A stretch of DNA of 19,679 nt from Bacteroidales bacterium (GTDB lineage: Bacteria; Bacteroidota; Bacteroidia; Bacteroidales; VadinHA17), in contig JAAZAP010000338.1 in the NCBI GenBank assembly GCA_012514255.1, positions 1 through 19,679 of the forward strand, in the 5' to 3' direction. Position numbers and translations under genes: made by a program. The notes below the pieces were generated by a model. It worked only from the letters and a program-made list of their open reading frames with translations. It was not told where the DNA came from and searched no databases. Shown here one piece after another: positions 7,504-15,674 of the stretch (position 1 is its first letter; each line of letters opens with the position of its first letter).

Positions 7504-8741
7504 AAATTCTGACCCAAATTGCAAGAATAGTAACGGGGGCACTGTTTGTCTTTTCCGGGTTTGTAAAAGGGATTGACCCGATGGGCACCGCCTTTAAGCT
7601 AGGTGATTATTTTGCAGCTTTCAGGCTGGGCCTTCTTGATGACCTGACACTACCCCTCTCCCTCCTCCTGTGTCTTGTAGAGTTCGTAGCCGGAATGATG
7701 CTGATGACCGGTGTGCTGGTGAGACAGGCATCATGGATGGCTGCTCTCTTCATGGCTTTCTTCACACCCATGACACTCATCCTGGCACTCTGGAATCCCG
7801 TGTCTGACTGCGGCTGCTTCGGCGATGCCATCATTATGACCAACTGGCAGACCTTCTTCAAGAATGTTATAATCACCCTCCTTGTGGTCTTTGTTTTTAT
7901 ACGCCGCAATGACGAGACCGGTGTCATGTCAGTAAAGGCCGGTTTAAACTTTACCATCGCATATGTATTCCTTTTCCTTCTCTTCATGAGGATGAACCTT
8001 GCTTACCTGCCAATGATTGACTTCAGACCCTACAAGGTGGGCACCAACATCGAGGCTGCAATGACTGTACCTCCGGATGCGGAGCCTGACAAATATGACA
8101 TCAGGTTCATTTATGAAAAGAATGGCGTTCAACAGGAGTTCACCCTGAATGATTACCCTGCCAATGATACTTCGTGGAATTTTATTGATCAGAAATCAGT
8201 GCTGATCTCCAGGGGTTATGTACCTCCCATACATGACTTCACCCTTATCACCGCTGATGGAGTAGACATGACTGACCACATAGTGAAACATGACGGTGAT
8301 ATAATGCTGATGATTGCCCGGAAGCTCGATAAGTCAGACAGGGATGGGCTGATGAAGGGCTATAACCTTGGCATGGAACTGATGAAGAGAGGCATTGATT
8401 TCTGTATAATCACAGCCACAATCCCGTCTGAAGCAGGATCACTGCTCACGGGTTACAATGCACTCTTTGCAGATGAGATAACACTTAAAACTGTGATAAG
8501 ATCAGATCCGGGCTTTATGCTGCTCCATAATGGAACCATTGCAGCCAAATGGTCATACCACAACCTTCCGGAACCGGATGATTTCAAGGATGACATGAAT
8601 GCCCTTGCCCTCCGGACACAGGAGGCATCAGGAAACAGGCTTGTTGTTACTGCAGCATTGCTCGCCGTACTCCTTGCAATGGCCATGGCCTTTCCCCTCT
8701 GGAAGAAGACAACAGTTGAACAAAACAATAAACAACTCTAA
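7500..8741 (+). CDS. DoxX/MauE-type membrane protein with a periplasmic domain, BT_3928-like
   Basis: This protein has 413 residues. The N-terminal third is a DoxX/MauE-like membrane region with about five segments (near residues 7-24, 51-71, 78-98, 120-137 and 150-168). It carries the CGCFG motif at 104-108 that is typical of this group, where it is linked to redox or disulfide chemistry. Residues about 180-375 form a soluble domain that looks thioredoxin-like in order but shows no CxxC. A last membrane segment lies at about 379-400. From memory, members of this family sit next to tpiA in Bacteroides (BT_3928); the order here agrees. It overlaps tmk by 4 bp and lies 12 bp before tpiA. The biochemical role is unknown. 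Confidence 0.8.
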   Translation: MKILTQIARIVTGALFVFSGFVKGIDPMGTAFKLGDYFAAFRLGLLDDLTLPLSLLLCLVEFVAGMMLMTGVLVRQASWMAALFMAFFTPMTLILALWNPVSDCGCFGDAIIMTNWQTFFKNVIITLLVVFVFIRRNDETGVMSVKAGLNFTIAYVFLFLLFMRMNLAYLPMIDFRPYKVGTNIEAAMTVPPDAEPDKYDIRFIYEKNGVQQEFTLNDYPANDTSWNFIDQKSVLISRGYVPPIHDFTLITADGVDMTDHIVKHDGDIMLMIARKLDKSDRDGLMKGYNLGMELMKRGIDFCIITATIPSEAGSLLTGYNALFADEITLKTVIRSDPGFMLLHNGTIAAKWSYHNLPEPDDFKDDMNALALRTQEASGNRLVVTAALLAVLLAMAMAFPLWKKTTVEQNNKQL

Positions 8742-8753
8742 CATAACAGAAAA

Positions 8754-9512
8754 ATGAGAAAGAAGATAGTTGCCGGTAACTGGAAGATGAACATGGACTT
8801 AAACGAGGGAATAGCCCTTGCTACAGAGATAAATCAACACTTCACTTCCACCCCTCTGAACATGAAGGAGGTTATCCTTTGCACCCCGTTCATTCACCTG
8901 AGCATGGTCAGTAAAATTCTGTATGCTCCGGGGTTGTCGGCAGGGGCCCAGAACTGCAATGATCACGGATCAGGCGCTTACACGGGAGAGATATCGGCAG
9001 CAATGATAAAGAGCACCGGTGCGGCCAATGTCATCATAGGCCATTCGGAAAGACGCAGCTACTACGGAGAGAGCGATGAACTGCTGGCAGCAAAAACCGC
9101 TGAAGCCCTCCATAACGGCCTGAGAGTTATCTTCTGTTGCGGAGAGGTTCTTGCAGAAAGAGAGTCAGGCATCCATTTTGACGTGGTAAACCGCCAACTG
9201 AAAGAGGGCCTGTTCATGCTTGCAGAAGGGGAATTTAAAAAATGCATCATCGCCTATGAACCTGTCTGGGCCATTGGTACTGGCGTGACTGCAACTCCTG
9301 CACAGGCTCAGGAAATGCACCGGTTCATACGTGATCTGGTGGAGAAGAGATACGGAAAGGCAACCGCAGAGGAGACAACAATCCTGTATGGTGGCAGCTG
9401 CAAGGCATCAAATGCGGCCGAACTCTTTGCCAATCCGGACGTTGATGGTGGACTGATAGGCGGAGCCTCCCTCGTGAAGGAGGAGTTCTGCAGTATTGTT
9501 AAGGCGCTCTGA
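8754..9512 (+). CDS. tpiA: Triosephosphate isomerase
   Basis: TpiA interconverts dihydroxyacetone phosphate and glyceraldehyde 3-phosphate in glycolysis and gluconeogenesis. The 252-residue length is normal. Catalytic residues are in place: Asn9 and Lys11 in GNWKMN, His97 in IGHSERR and Glu169 in the AYEPVWAIGTG motif. The phosphate-binding GGS (213-215) and GGA (236-238) are also present. It follows the DoxX-like gene by 12 bp and precedes the large secreted protein by 7 bp, so all are probably one transcript. Confidence 0.98.
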   Translation: MRKKIVAGNWKMNMDLNEGIALATEINQHFTSTPLNMKEVILCTPFIHLSMVSKILYAPGLSAGAQNCNDHGSGAYTGEISAAMIKSTGAANVIIGHSERRSYYGESDELLAAKTAEALHNGLRVIFCCGEVLAERESGIHFDVVNRQLKEGLFMLAEGEFKKCIIAYEPVWAIGTGVTATPAQAQEMHRFIRDLVEKRYGKATAEETTILYGGSCKASNAAELFANPDVDGGLIGGASLVKEEFCSIVKAL

Positions 9513-9519
9513 AGCGACA

Positions 9520-12500
9520 ATGAAGAAGATCATACTCACCCTGCTTGCTGCCATAGCCCTCTCAACAGGTCTCCCGGCACAGAATCAGACGCAGTTCTCT
9601 GGTGACACAGCACAGTTTATAACGGAACTCCGTGCTTACCTTGGAACACTGGTGAGCAAGCCTGAGATGGCTGAGATTGATCTTTTTGCTGCAATATATG
9701 ACAGTACACTTTTCTCAAGACAGGTAAAAGACAGAATAATAAACGTAGCCAGCCAGCTCAGGGGCAGAAGGATCAGCCAGGTTCCCGGTTTTATCTTCTA
9801 CGTAAGGACCCTGACTGACTTCATTGAGACGGAACAGGACCAGGATGAGATTGATGCCTGGCTCGCCGGTCTCAGCGAGATGGCATTTGATCCCCGCTTT
9901 ACCAATGCATCCGTTGAAAAATTCATTGAGGTGACAGGACTGATGCTGGTTGACAATACCATCTACAAGGCGGGAACAGTACGATGGAAAACCAGGGACG
10001 GAAAGGTTGAATTTGCCAGGGACACGGTTTTGAAAATTAACATAGAGGCTGTCACACTGACAGGCTTCCTCGGCAAAGACAGCACAACTATTCTGAATTT
10101 CACCGGGACATATTTCCCTGACATTTTCCAGCTCTATTGCACGGAGGGTACTGTGACCTGGGAAAAAGCGGGTTATGATCCATCAGCAGTGTATGCAAAG
10201 ATCTCTGATTTTGTCATCGATGTCACCAAAAGCGAATTTACCTGTGACTCGGCACTCCTTAATCACCCTACCTATTTCAAGGAACCTGTACCTGGCAGGC
10301 TGTTTGACCGGGCAGTGGAGATAGTCTCTCACGAAAAGGCTACAATGCCACGCTTTGAGACTTATGAAACAAGGTTCTCTATTGAGGATATCTATAAGGA
10401 CGTAGACTATGAAGGGGGGCTTGCCCTGGAAGGAGCAATTGTCAGAGGCACAGGCTCCAACTGGCTCCCGGCCAGCGTTAAACTCTACCGCGAGGACACC
10501 CTGGCAATAAAAATCATCTCCAGGAATTTTATCCTCTCACAGTCCTCAATCACCAGCTATGAATCATCCCCCACCCTATACCTTGGAAATGATTCCATCT
10601 ACCACTTCAACCTGGGATTCTCATATAACACTGATACCAGGGAGGTGAGCATGTTCCGTACCACCAGCCCCCTGTCACGCAGCCCGTATTTCGACTCATA
10701 CCACAACATGGACCTTTATTTTGAGCATCTCTCATGGGACATGGATGAGCCCACCATTACAATGTCAAGGACCAGGGGATCATCAATCGGAGCTGCAAAA
10801 TTTGAATCAGTCTCCTTTTACAATGAGGCCAACTTTTTCAGGCTGATGCGTATGGATGATATTCATCCCCTTTACAGGATCAGAGACTACGCAAAAGTCT
10901 ACGGCTATGACGTCTTCCCGGTGGAGGGATTTGCAAAATGGGCCCGTATGCCCATAGAGCAGGCAACAGCCATGTTTATTGAAATGGCAAACAACGGATT
11001 TATCTTCTATGACCGGAACTTCAATGAGGTTGCCATCAAGCCTAAAATAGACGACTACATAGCATCCTTCGCAAAGAAAAAAGATTATGATGCAATAAAT
11101 ATCTACAGCGAGGCAAGAGACGAACAGGAAAATGCCGTTCTTGACCTTAACGATTACTCCCTGGACCTCTGGGGTGTCAGGGGAGTCTCGCTGAGCGACT
11201 CTCAACAGGTTGACATAAGACCCTACGGGAGCCACCTGACCCTGGGAGAAAACAGGTCAATGCATTTTGACGGGATCGTCAATGCCGGTCTATTCACAAT
11301 CTATGGCAAAGAGTTTTCATTCAATTATGATACGTTTTACATAAGGCTGGAAAAGATTGATTCAATCAAGATTGCCGTTGAAACAGGTGAAAAAGACGGA
11401 TATGGCAGACCCATCATCAGGAACATTGACAATATGCTCGAACTTGGCTCTGCCAACCTGCTGATTGATGATCCTGCAAACAAGTCGGGAATCAGAAGCC
11501 TTAAGCAATACCCGATTATCAATTCTACCTCTGATCTGTTCATTCATTACGATGAGATCACCGACCTCGACGGAATGTACGAGAAGGAGAAGTTTTATTT
11601 CAGGCTTGATCCATTTACATATACGAATATAGATCATTACACCAACGAGGACCTTGCCCTGTCAGGCGAGTTCGTCGGCGGCGGCATCATAGAACCCATG
11701 CGCCAGACTCTCACCATCCAACCGGATACCTCCCTCGGGTTTACAATGACAATTCCTCCTGAGGGCATCCCGATATACAACGGAAGAGGAAGGCTCTACA
11801 ACCACCTCAGCATGAGCAACTCGGGTCTTATCGGCAGCGGAAGGATAGAGCATATGACCGCTACTGCCGTGGCTGACACGTTCCGTTTCTTCCCGGAATT
11901 CATGTATGCCAGGGCCAGAACCTTTGATATGAAGCCTGACACCCTCGGAAGATTTCCCGTCCTCAGTTCTGTAGATGTTGATCTGCAATGGCTTACTGAT
12001 AAAGACGAATTGTATGCCGTTAACAGTGAAGGTAAGGAGTTCAGCATGTTCGGCAACGGGACCACAATGCAGGGAACCCTCGTACTTTCACCTTACAAAA
12101 TGAAAGGCCAGGGCGAGGTCAATACGGCTGATGCACGCATCACCTCTGAAACATTCAGCTTCCGACCGATGGCTTTTGATGCCGACACATCCGATTACTA
12201 TCTCAGGGCGCTCAGGGGAAGCGGTTACGGATTCGTTGCAAGCAACGCCCGGACACATGTGGACTTTGTAAGGCAGAAAGCCATATTCAGCCTGAATACC
12301 GATTCTTCATTTGTTGTACTGCCTGAGGTAGAGTACATCTCCAGGATGACCAACTTTGAGTATGATATGAATAGGAAGGTGATGAATATGACGCAGAAAG
12401 GCCGGGAGTCAGTAAAGCTCATGTCACCTGAAGAGCTCCTGAAGGTTCCGCACGGAATGGAGGAAAAACCCACCTTCCTGTCAACCAATAACATGAAGGA

Positions 12501-14001
12501 CACAATCAAGTTCCAGTCAGGCTCAGCATCATACTACCTTCAGGATGAATATATAATGGCAAAAGAGGTCAATTACATACCAGTTGCCGACGCCCTGATC
12601 CAGCCGGGTGGAGGCATACTCTATATTGACAGGGGAGCAAGGATCAGGCAGACTGACAGCGCTGTTGTGGCTGTCAATAACCGGCATCTCATTCATTCGG
12701 CGAAGCTGAATATAGAAAGCAGTGCAAATTATTACGGGTCAGGGAAGTATGATTACATCAGTGAGGATGGCAGCATACAACCTATTGAATTCAGCGAGAT
12801 CAGGGTCGATACCATGGCAACAAAAGCAACAGGCAATATCCCTGCCGCCGCGCAGTTCAAACTCAGCCCTGCTTTCACCTATGCCGGTGACGTATCACTG
12901 CGGTCTGCCGGGGAACACCTCCGCTTCACCGGCTCAGCAGGTATTGTTACGGACTGTAAGAACATAAACAGTGCCCCGGTTAAATTCACTGCTCTTATCG
13001 ACCCGGATAACGTAATGATACCCATAACCGACAAACCGCGTGACAATAATGACAATCTGCTCTTCTCAGGCACATTCGTGACTCTTGATTCAGCGGGAGT
13101 TTATGGCACATTCCTGTCGGAAAGAAAGTCATGGAGCGATAATCCGATGCTTAACGCAGAGGGTTATCTCTTTTATGACAGGGGCTCGGGCAGGTACCGT
13201 ATAGCTTCAATGGAGAAACTGGCTGATCTGAGAAGTCACGGCAACATGATCTCCTTTGACCGTAACATGTGCCTCCTCCTCAGCGAAGGCAGGATAGATT
13301 TCGGGACTGATTACGGTTTGCTCAGGCTGAACAGTGCAGGAAATCTTGTGCATAAAACCGACTCCTCAAAACTGGAGGTGCAGTCAATTATGGGTTTCTC
13401 ATTTCATTTTAATCCTGAGGCCCTCCGGATTATGGCTGAAGACATAAAGAGCAATCCCACACTCAGAACAGTCAATCTCTCATCCGAGTTCAACCTCAAG
13501 GCAATGAAGGATCTTCTTGGTGCCGAGGCGGCAAAAACACTGACCGAGGAATTGCAGCTTTTTGGCGTTGCCCGTTCACTGCCCAAAGAATATTCGGCCC
13601 AGTTGCTCCTCAATGAGGTAAGGCTTGAATGGAATCCCGGTACCATGTCCTTTGTCTCCAGGGGAAATATTGGCATCGGGTTCATTGGAAATCAGCCCAT
13701 GAATGTCTACGTTGACGGGTATATTGAGCTCCAGCGAAGAAGATCGGGTGATCTGCTGGATATCTACCTCAAGGTGAATGACAACGTCTGGTACTGGTTC
13801 TCCTATTTCAGGGGTATATTGATGAGCTACTCGTCAAACCTTACCTACAATGACATCATAAGTAAAACAAAGGACCGTGACAGGAGAGATCCCAAAGCCA
13901 CCTCCAGGGATGATTATGAGTATATGCTCGGTCTGCCTGACCGTCTCAGGAGCTTCATCAGGCGGATGGAGAGAGGTGGAACCGGATACAATGAATATTG
14001 A
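9520..14001 (+). CDS. Very large exported beta-rich protein of unknown function
   Basis: This 1493-residue protein starts at ATG 9520, which gives a clean signal peptide (MKKIILTLLAAIALSTGLPA); a TTG 24 bases earlier is less likely. Most of the rest reads as long runs of beta strands with short turns. A helical, winged-helix-like insert lies at about 452-526. Around residues 1020-1085 there is a stretch with the alternating pattern of OstA/LptA-type jellyroll strands (ILYIDRGARIRQTDSAVV). The C-terminal region about 1418-1434 is unusually aromatic (NVWYWFSYFRG). No lipobox, no transmembrane helix after the signal and no T9SS-type C-terminal signal was recognised. A role in outer-membrane assembly or lipid transport is possible but unproven. 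It follows tpiA by 7 bp and its stop abuts the stop of the convergent phosphodiesterase gene. Confidence 0.85.
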   Translation: MKKIILTLLAAIALSTGLPAQNQTQFSGDTAQFITELRAYLGTLVSKPEMAEIDLFAAIYDSTLFSRQVKDRIINVASQLRGRRISQVPGFIFYVRTLTDFIETEQDQDEIDAWLAGLSEMAFDPRFTNASVEKFIEVTGLMLVDNTIYKAGTVRWKTRDGKVEFARDTVLKINIEAVTLTGFLGKDSTTILNFTGTYFPDIFQLYCTEGTVTWEKAGYDPSAVYAKISDFVIDVTKSEFTCDSALLNHPTYFKEPVPGRLFDRAVEIVSHEKATMPRFETYETRFSIEDIYKDVDYEGGLALEGAIVRGTGSNWLPASVKLYREDTLAIKIISRNFILSQSSITSYESSPTLYLGNDSIYHFNLGFSYNTDTREVSMFRTTSPLSRSPYFDSYHNMDLYFEHLSWDMDEPTITMSRTRGSSIGAAKFESVSFYNEANFFRLMRMDDIHPLYRIRDYAKVYGYDVFPVEGFAKWARMPIEQATAMFIEMANNGFIFYDRNFNEVAIKPKIDDYIASFAKKKDYDAINIYSEARDEQENAVLDLNDYSLDLWGVRGVSLSDSQQVDIRPYGSHLTLGENRSMHFDGIVNAGLFTIYGKEFSFNYDTFYIRLEKIDSIKIAVETGEKDGYGRPIIRNIDNMLELGSANLLIDDPANKSGIRSLKQYPIINSTSDLFIHYDEITDLDGMYEKEKFYFRLDPFTYTNIDHYTNEDLALSGEFVGGGIIEPMRQTLTIQPDTSLGFTMTIPPEGIPIYNGRGRLYNHLSMSNSGLIGSGRIEHMTATAVADTFRFFPEFMYARARTFDMKPDTLGRFPVLSSVDVDLQWLTDKDELYAVNSEGKEFSMFGNGTTMQGTLVLSPYKMKGQGEVNTADARITSETFSFRPMAFDADTSDYYLRALRGSGYGFVASNARTHVDFVRQKAIFSLNTDSSFVVLPEVEYISRMTNFEYDMNRKVMNMTQKGRESVKLMSPEELLKVPHGMEEKPTFLSTNNMKDTIKFQSGSASYYLQDEYIMAKEVNYIPVADALIQPGGGILYIDRGARIRQTDSAVVAVNNRHLIHSAKLNIESSANYYGSGKYDYISEDGSIQPIEFSEIRVDTMATKATGNIPAAAQFKLSPAFTYAGDVSLRSAGEHLRFTGSAGIVTDCKNINSAPVKFTALIDPDNVMIPITDKPRDNNDNLLFSGTFVTLDSAGVYGTFLSERKSWSDNPMLNAEGYLFYDRGSGRYRIASMEKLADLRSHGNMISFDRNMCLLLSEGRIDFGTDYGLLRLNSAGNLVHKTDSSKLEVQSIMGFSFHFNPEALRIMAEDIKSNPTLRTVNLSSEFNLKAMKDLLGAEAAKTLTEELQLFGVARSLPKEYSAQLLLNEVRLEWNPGTMSFVSRGNIGIGFIGNQPMNVYVDGYIELQRRRSGDLLDIYLKVNDNVWYWFSYFRGILMSYSSNLTYNDIISKTKDRDRRDPKATSRDDYEYMLGLPDRLRSFIRRMERGGTGYNEY

Positions 14002-14517
14002 TCATTGCCCGGGATCCGGTCTTTTTCCCCTGCTTCCGAATTCAATAACCTCCATATCGCTGATATCATCGCCCTCAATGCTGAACCGCAGCAGGGTCAT
14101 AACTTTATGTATTCCGGTCCGGCCTGCAGCGCCGGGATTTATACAGAGCATACCATGAGCCTTATCATAAATTACCTTCAGGATATGTGAGTGCCCGCAG
14201 ACAAATATGTCCGGTCGCAGGCTCTTTATCAGATCAAGGGCACGCGGGGCATACCGGCCCGGATACCCTCCTATGTGTATCATAAGGACTTTTTTTGCAC
14301 CTGCTGTGAAGAAGAGAAATTCACCTGTGATTTTCCTGACTTCAAAGCCATCTATATTGCCCCACACTGCACGCAGGGGCCTGAAAGAGTTCAGTTCAGT
14401 TATGACCTCCGCACTCCCGGCATCTCCGGCATGCCATATCTCATCCACACCGGCAAAATGCTCATAAACCGCCGGATCAACCCACCCGTGAGTATCTGAC
14501 ATCACTCCTATCCTCAT
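14002..14517 (-). CDS. YfcE/MJ0936-type metallophosphoesterase
   Basis: This 171-residue calcineurin-fold phosphodiesterase carries the full set of metal-binding motifs: Asp8 and His10 in SDTH, Asp32 in HAGD, Asn54 in GNID, His81 in MIHIGG and the GHSH group with His109 and His111, followed by NPGA. Related small enzymes hydrolyse phosphodiesters such as bis-pNPP in vitro, and the natural substrate is usually unknown. The gene converges on the large secreted protein with no spacer: TGATCA at 13999-14004 contains both stop codons. It diverges from rsmE across 61 bp. Confidence 0.9.
   Translation of the reverse strand: MRIGVMSDTHGWVDPAVYEHFAGVDEIWHAGDAGSAEVITELNSFRPLRAVWGNIDGFEVRKITGEFLFFTAGAKKVLMIHIGGYPGRYAPRALDLIKSLRPDIFVCGHSHILKVIYDKAHGMLCINPGAAGRTGIHKVMTLLRFSIEGDDISDMEVIEFGSRGKRPDPGQ
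14009..14026 (+). terminator. Weak candidate terminator for the tmk operon inside the phosphodiesterase gene
   Basis: CCGG-GAT-CCGG followed by TCTTTTT begins 8 bp after the stop of the large gene. The stem is only four G-C pairs, so this is weak. It lies within the last codons of the opposing gene. Confidence 0.25.
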
Positions 14518-14553
14518 TTACCTGTCATTTCACTTTTCCACCGCTAAAATCAA

Positions 14554-14561
14554 TAAATTTG
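14554..14561 (+). promoter_or_regulatory. Candidate -7 box for rsmE
   Basis: TAAATTTG fits TAnnTTTG and ends 17 bases before the rsmE ATG. A T-rich patch at 14534-14537 could serve as a poor -33 element, but the spacing (16 bp) is short. Confidence 0.45.
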
Positions 14562-14578
14562 TGCAAAGAATAGCAGAA

Positions 14579-15280
14579 ATGCAGATTTTTTATTCGGTAA
14601 ATATTGATGGCGAAACTGCCATTTTCAGCAGGGAAGAGTCAGGTCACTGTCTGAGGGTCCTGCGCATGAGAAAAGGTGATACCCTGAGCTTCACCGACGG
14701 ACTGGGAAATATCTATGAGGGAGTGATTACAGATGATAATCCTCTCTCCATGACCGCAGCAATAAGGTCAATGACACATACCCTGCATCCGCCGTACCGG
14801 CTGCATGTGGCAATCTCTCCGGTGAAGAATGATGATCGTTTAGAATGGTTCGTGGAAAAAGCCGTGGAGACAGGAATAGATGAGATTACGCCATTGATCT
14901 GCAGCCGCACGGAAAAGAGGAGGATCAGACGCCAAAGACTCGAGGGGCTCATACTGTCAGCAATGAAACAGTCAGTAAAAAGCTACCTGCCCCGGCTGAA
15001 TGATCCTGTCTCCTTCATCGAATTCAATGAAATCAGTCGGCAGGGAAAGAGGCTTATTGCCTGTTGTGATCCGGGGATTGAGCGTGTGTTGATAAATTCT
15101 GCCTTCAGCCCGGGTGACGAGGTAACAATACTGATCGGACCAGAGGGCGATTTTACACTGGAGGAGATCTCTCTTGCAATGAAACAGGGTGCTATCCCCG
15201 TCCATCTCGGTCCAAGCCGCCTGAGAACAGAAACAGCAGGTGTTCTTGCCTGCTGTTCGGTTTACTTGTCCAACCTGTAA
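14579..15280 (+). CDS. rsmE: 16S rRNA (uracil-1498-N3)-methyltransferase
   Basis: RsmE methylates N3 of U1498 in the small-subunit rRNA with S-adenosylmethionine. The 233-residue protein has an N-terminal PUA-like part (MQIFYSVN ... HCLRVLRMRKGD ... FTDGLGN) and a C-terminal SPOUT domain. The SPOUT knot signatures are LIGPEGDF at 186-192 and RLRTETAG at 214-221; AMKQSVKSYLP near 128-138 is also typical. The ATG at 14579 gives the family's usual MQxFY start; an upstream GTG at 14561 overlaps the presumed promoter and is rejected. The gene converges on the zinc-ribbon gene with one base between stop codons. Confidence 0.95.
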   Translation: MQIFYSVNIDGETAIFSREESGHCLRVLRMRKGDTLSFTDGLGNIYEGVITDDNPLSMTAAIRSMTHTLHPPYRLHVAISPVKNDDRLEWFVEKAVETGIDEITPLICSRTEKRRIRRQRLEGLILSAMKQSVKSYLPRLNDPVSFIEFNEISRQGKRLIACCDPGIERVLINSAFSPGDEVTILIGPEGDFTLEEISLAMKQGAIPVHLGPSRLRTETAGVLACCSVYLSNL

Positions 15281-15281
15281 C

Positions 15282-15500
15282 CTATCCTCTTCCCGGAATG
15301 AAGTCAAACGCTTCATTGATTCTTTTCACAGGAAGATTATAGAATTCCGTATAGCGACATCTTGCACAGGTCACGGCAGTATAACGCGTACCAGAGATAT
15401 TGAATGCCAGATTGTACTGGATTGCAACACCTTTTAACTCATATTTCCTGCTACCGCACTTGGGACAGGTATACTTCAGGACAGGTGCTTCATTTTTCAT
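15282..15500 (-). CDS. Small zinc-ribbon protein
   Basis: This 72-residue protein has two cysteine pairs, CPKC at 12-15 and CARC at 45-48, which should hold one zinc ion in a zinc-ribbon fold. It resembles small zinc-ribbon proteins annotated as nucleic-acid binding; a direct role is not known. Its start lies 11 bp inside the end of the RHH gene, so it is the last member of the three-gene cassette and is translationally coupled. Confidence 0.8.
   Translation of the reverse strand: MKNEAPVLKYTCPKCGSRKYELKGVAIQYNLAFNISGTRYTAVTCARCRYTEFYNLPVKRINEAFDFIPGRG
15297..15326 (+). terminator. Candidate rsmE terminator embedded in the zinc-ribbon gene
   Basis: AATGAAG (15297-15303) and CTTCATT (15311-15317) form a perfect 7-bp stem with a 7-base loop, followed by GATTCTTTT. 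It lies 16 bp after the rsmE stop. The T tract is interrupted and the stem AT-rich, so the strength is doubtful. Confidence 0.35.
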
Positions 15501-15672
15501 TGCTCTCTTTTTTGGTGTCTGGTTTTGCCTTCAGGCGACCGGACTTGCGCAGTGCCTGGTCAAGGACCCATTCAATCTGACCGTTGGTGCTGCGAAACTC
15601 GTCAGAGGCCCATTTTTCAATGGCACTCAGCTTGTCCGGATCTATCCGTATGACAAATGATTTTTTTCGCAT
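15490..15672 (-). CDS. Ribbon-helix-helix (Arc/CopG-type) DNA-binding protein
   Basis: This 60-residue protein has the layout of an RHH (Arc-like) domain: a basic start and strand (KKSFVIRID, residues 3-11), helix one (about 13-27), the turn STNGQ and helix two (QIEWVLDQALRKS), then a Lys-rich tail. RHH proteins dimerise through the strand and bind short inverted repeats. No toxin gene is beside it, so an antitoxin role has no support. It begins 2 bp after the SPFH gene and overlaps the zinc-ribbon gene by 11 bp. The repeat array over the promoter of this cassette is a likely target (inference). Confidence 0.82.
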   Translation of the reverse strand: MRKKSFVIRIDPDKLSAIEKWASDEFRSTNGQIEWVLDQALRKSGRLKAKPDTKKESNEK

Positions 15673-15674
15673 CC

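Noticed and set aside
6820..7542. A 240-residue open frame on the minus strand across tmk
   Set aside because: It lies opposite a clear thymidylate kinase and has a cysteine- and histidine-rich composition typical of a shadow frame.
15490..15672. Antitoxin of a toxin-antitoxin pair
   Set aside because: The protein is RHH-like, but the neighbours are an SPFH membrane protein and a zinc-ribbon protein, neither resembling a toxin.
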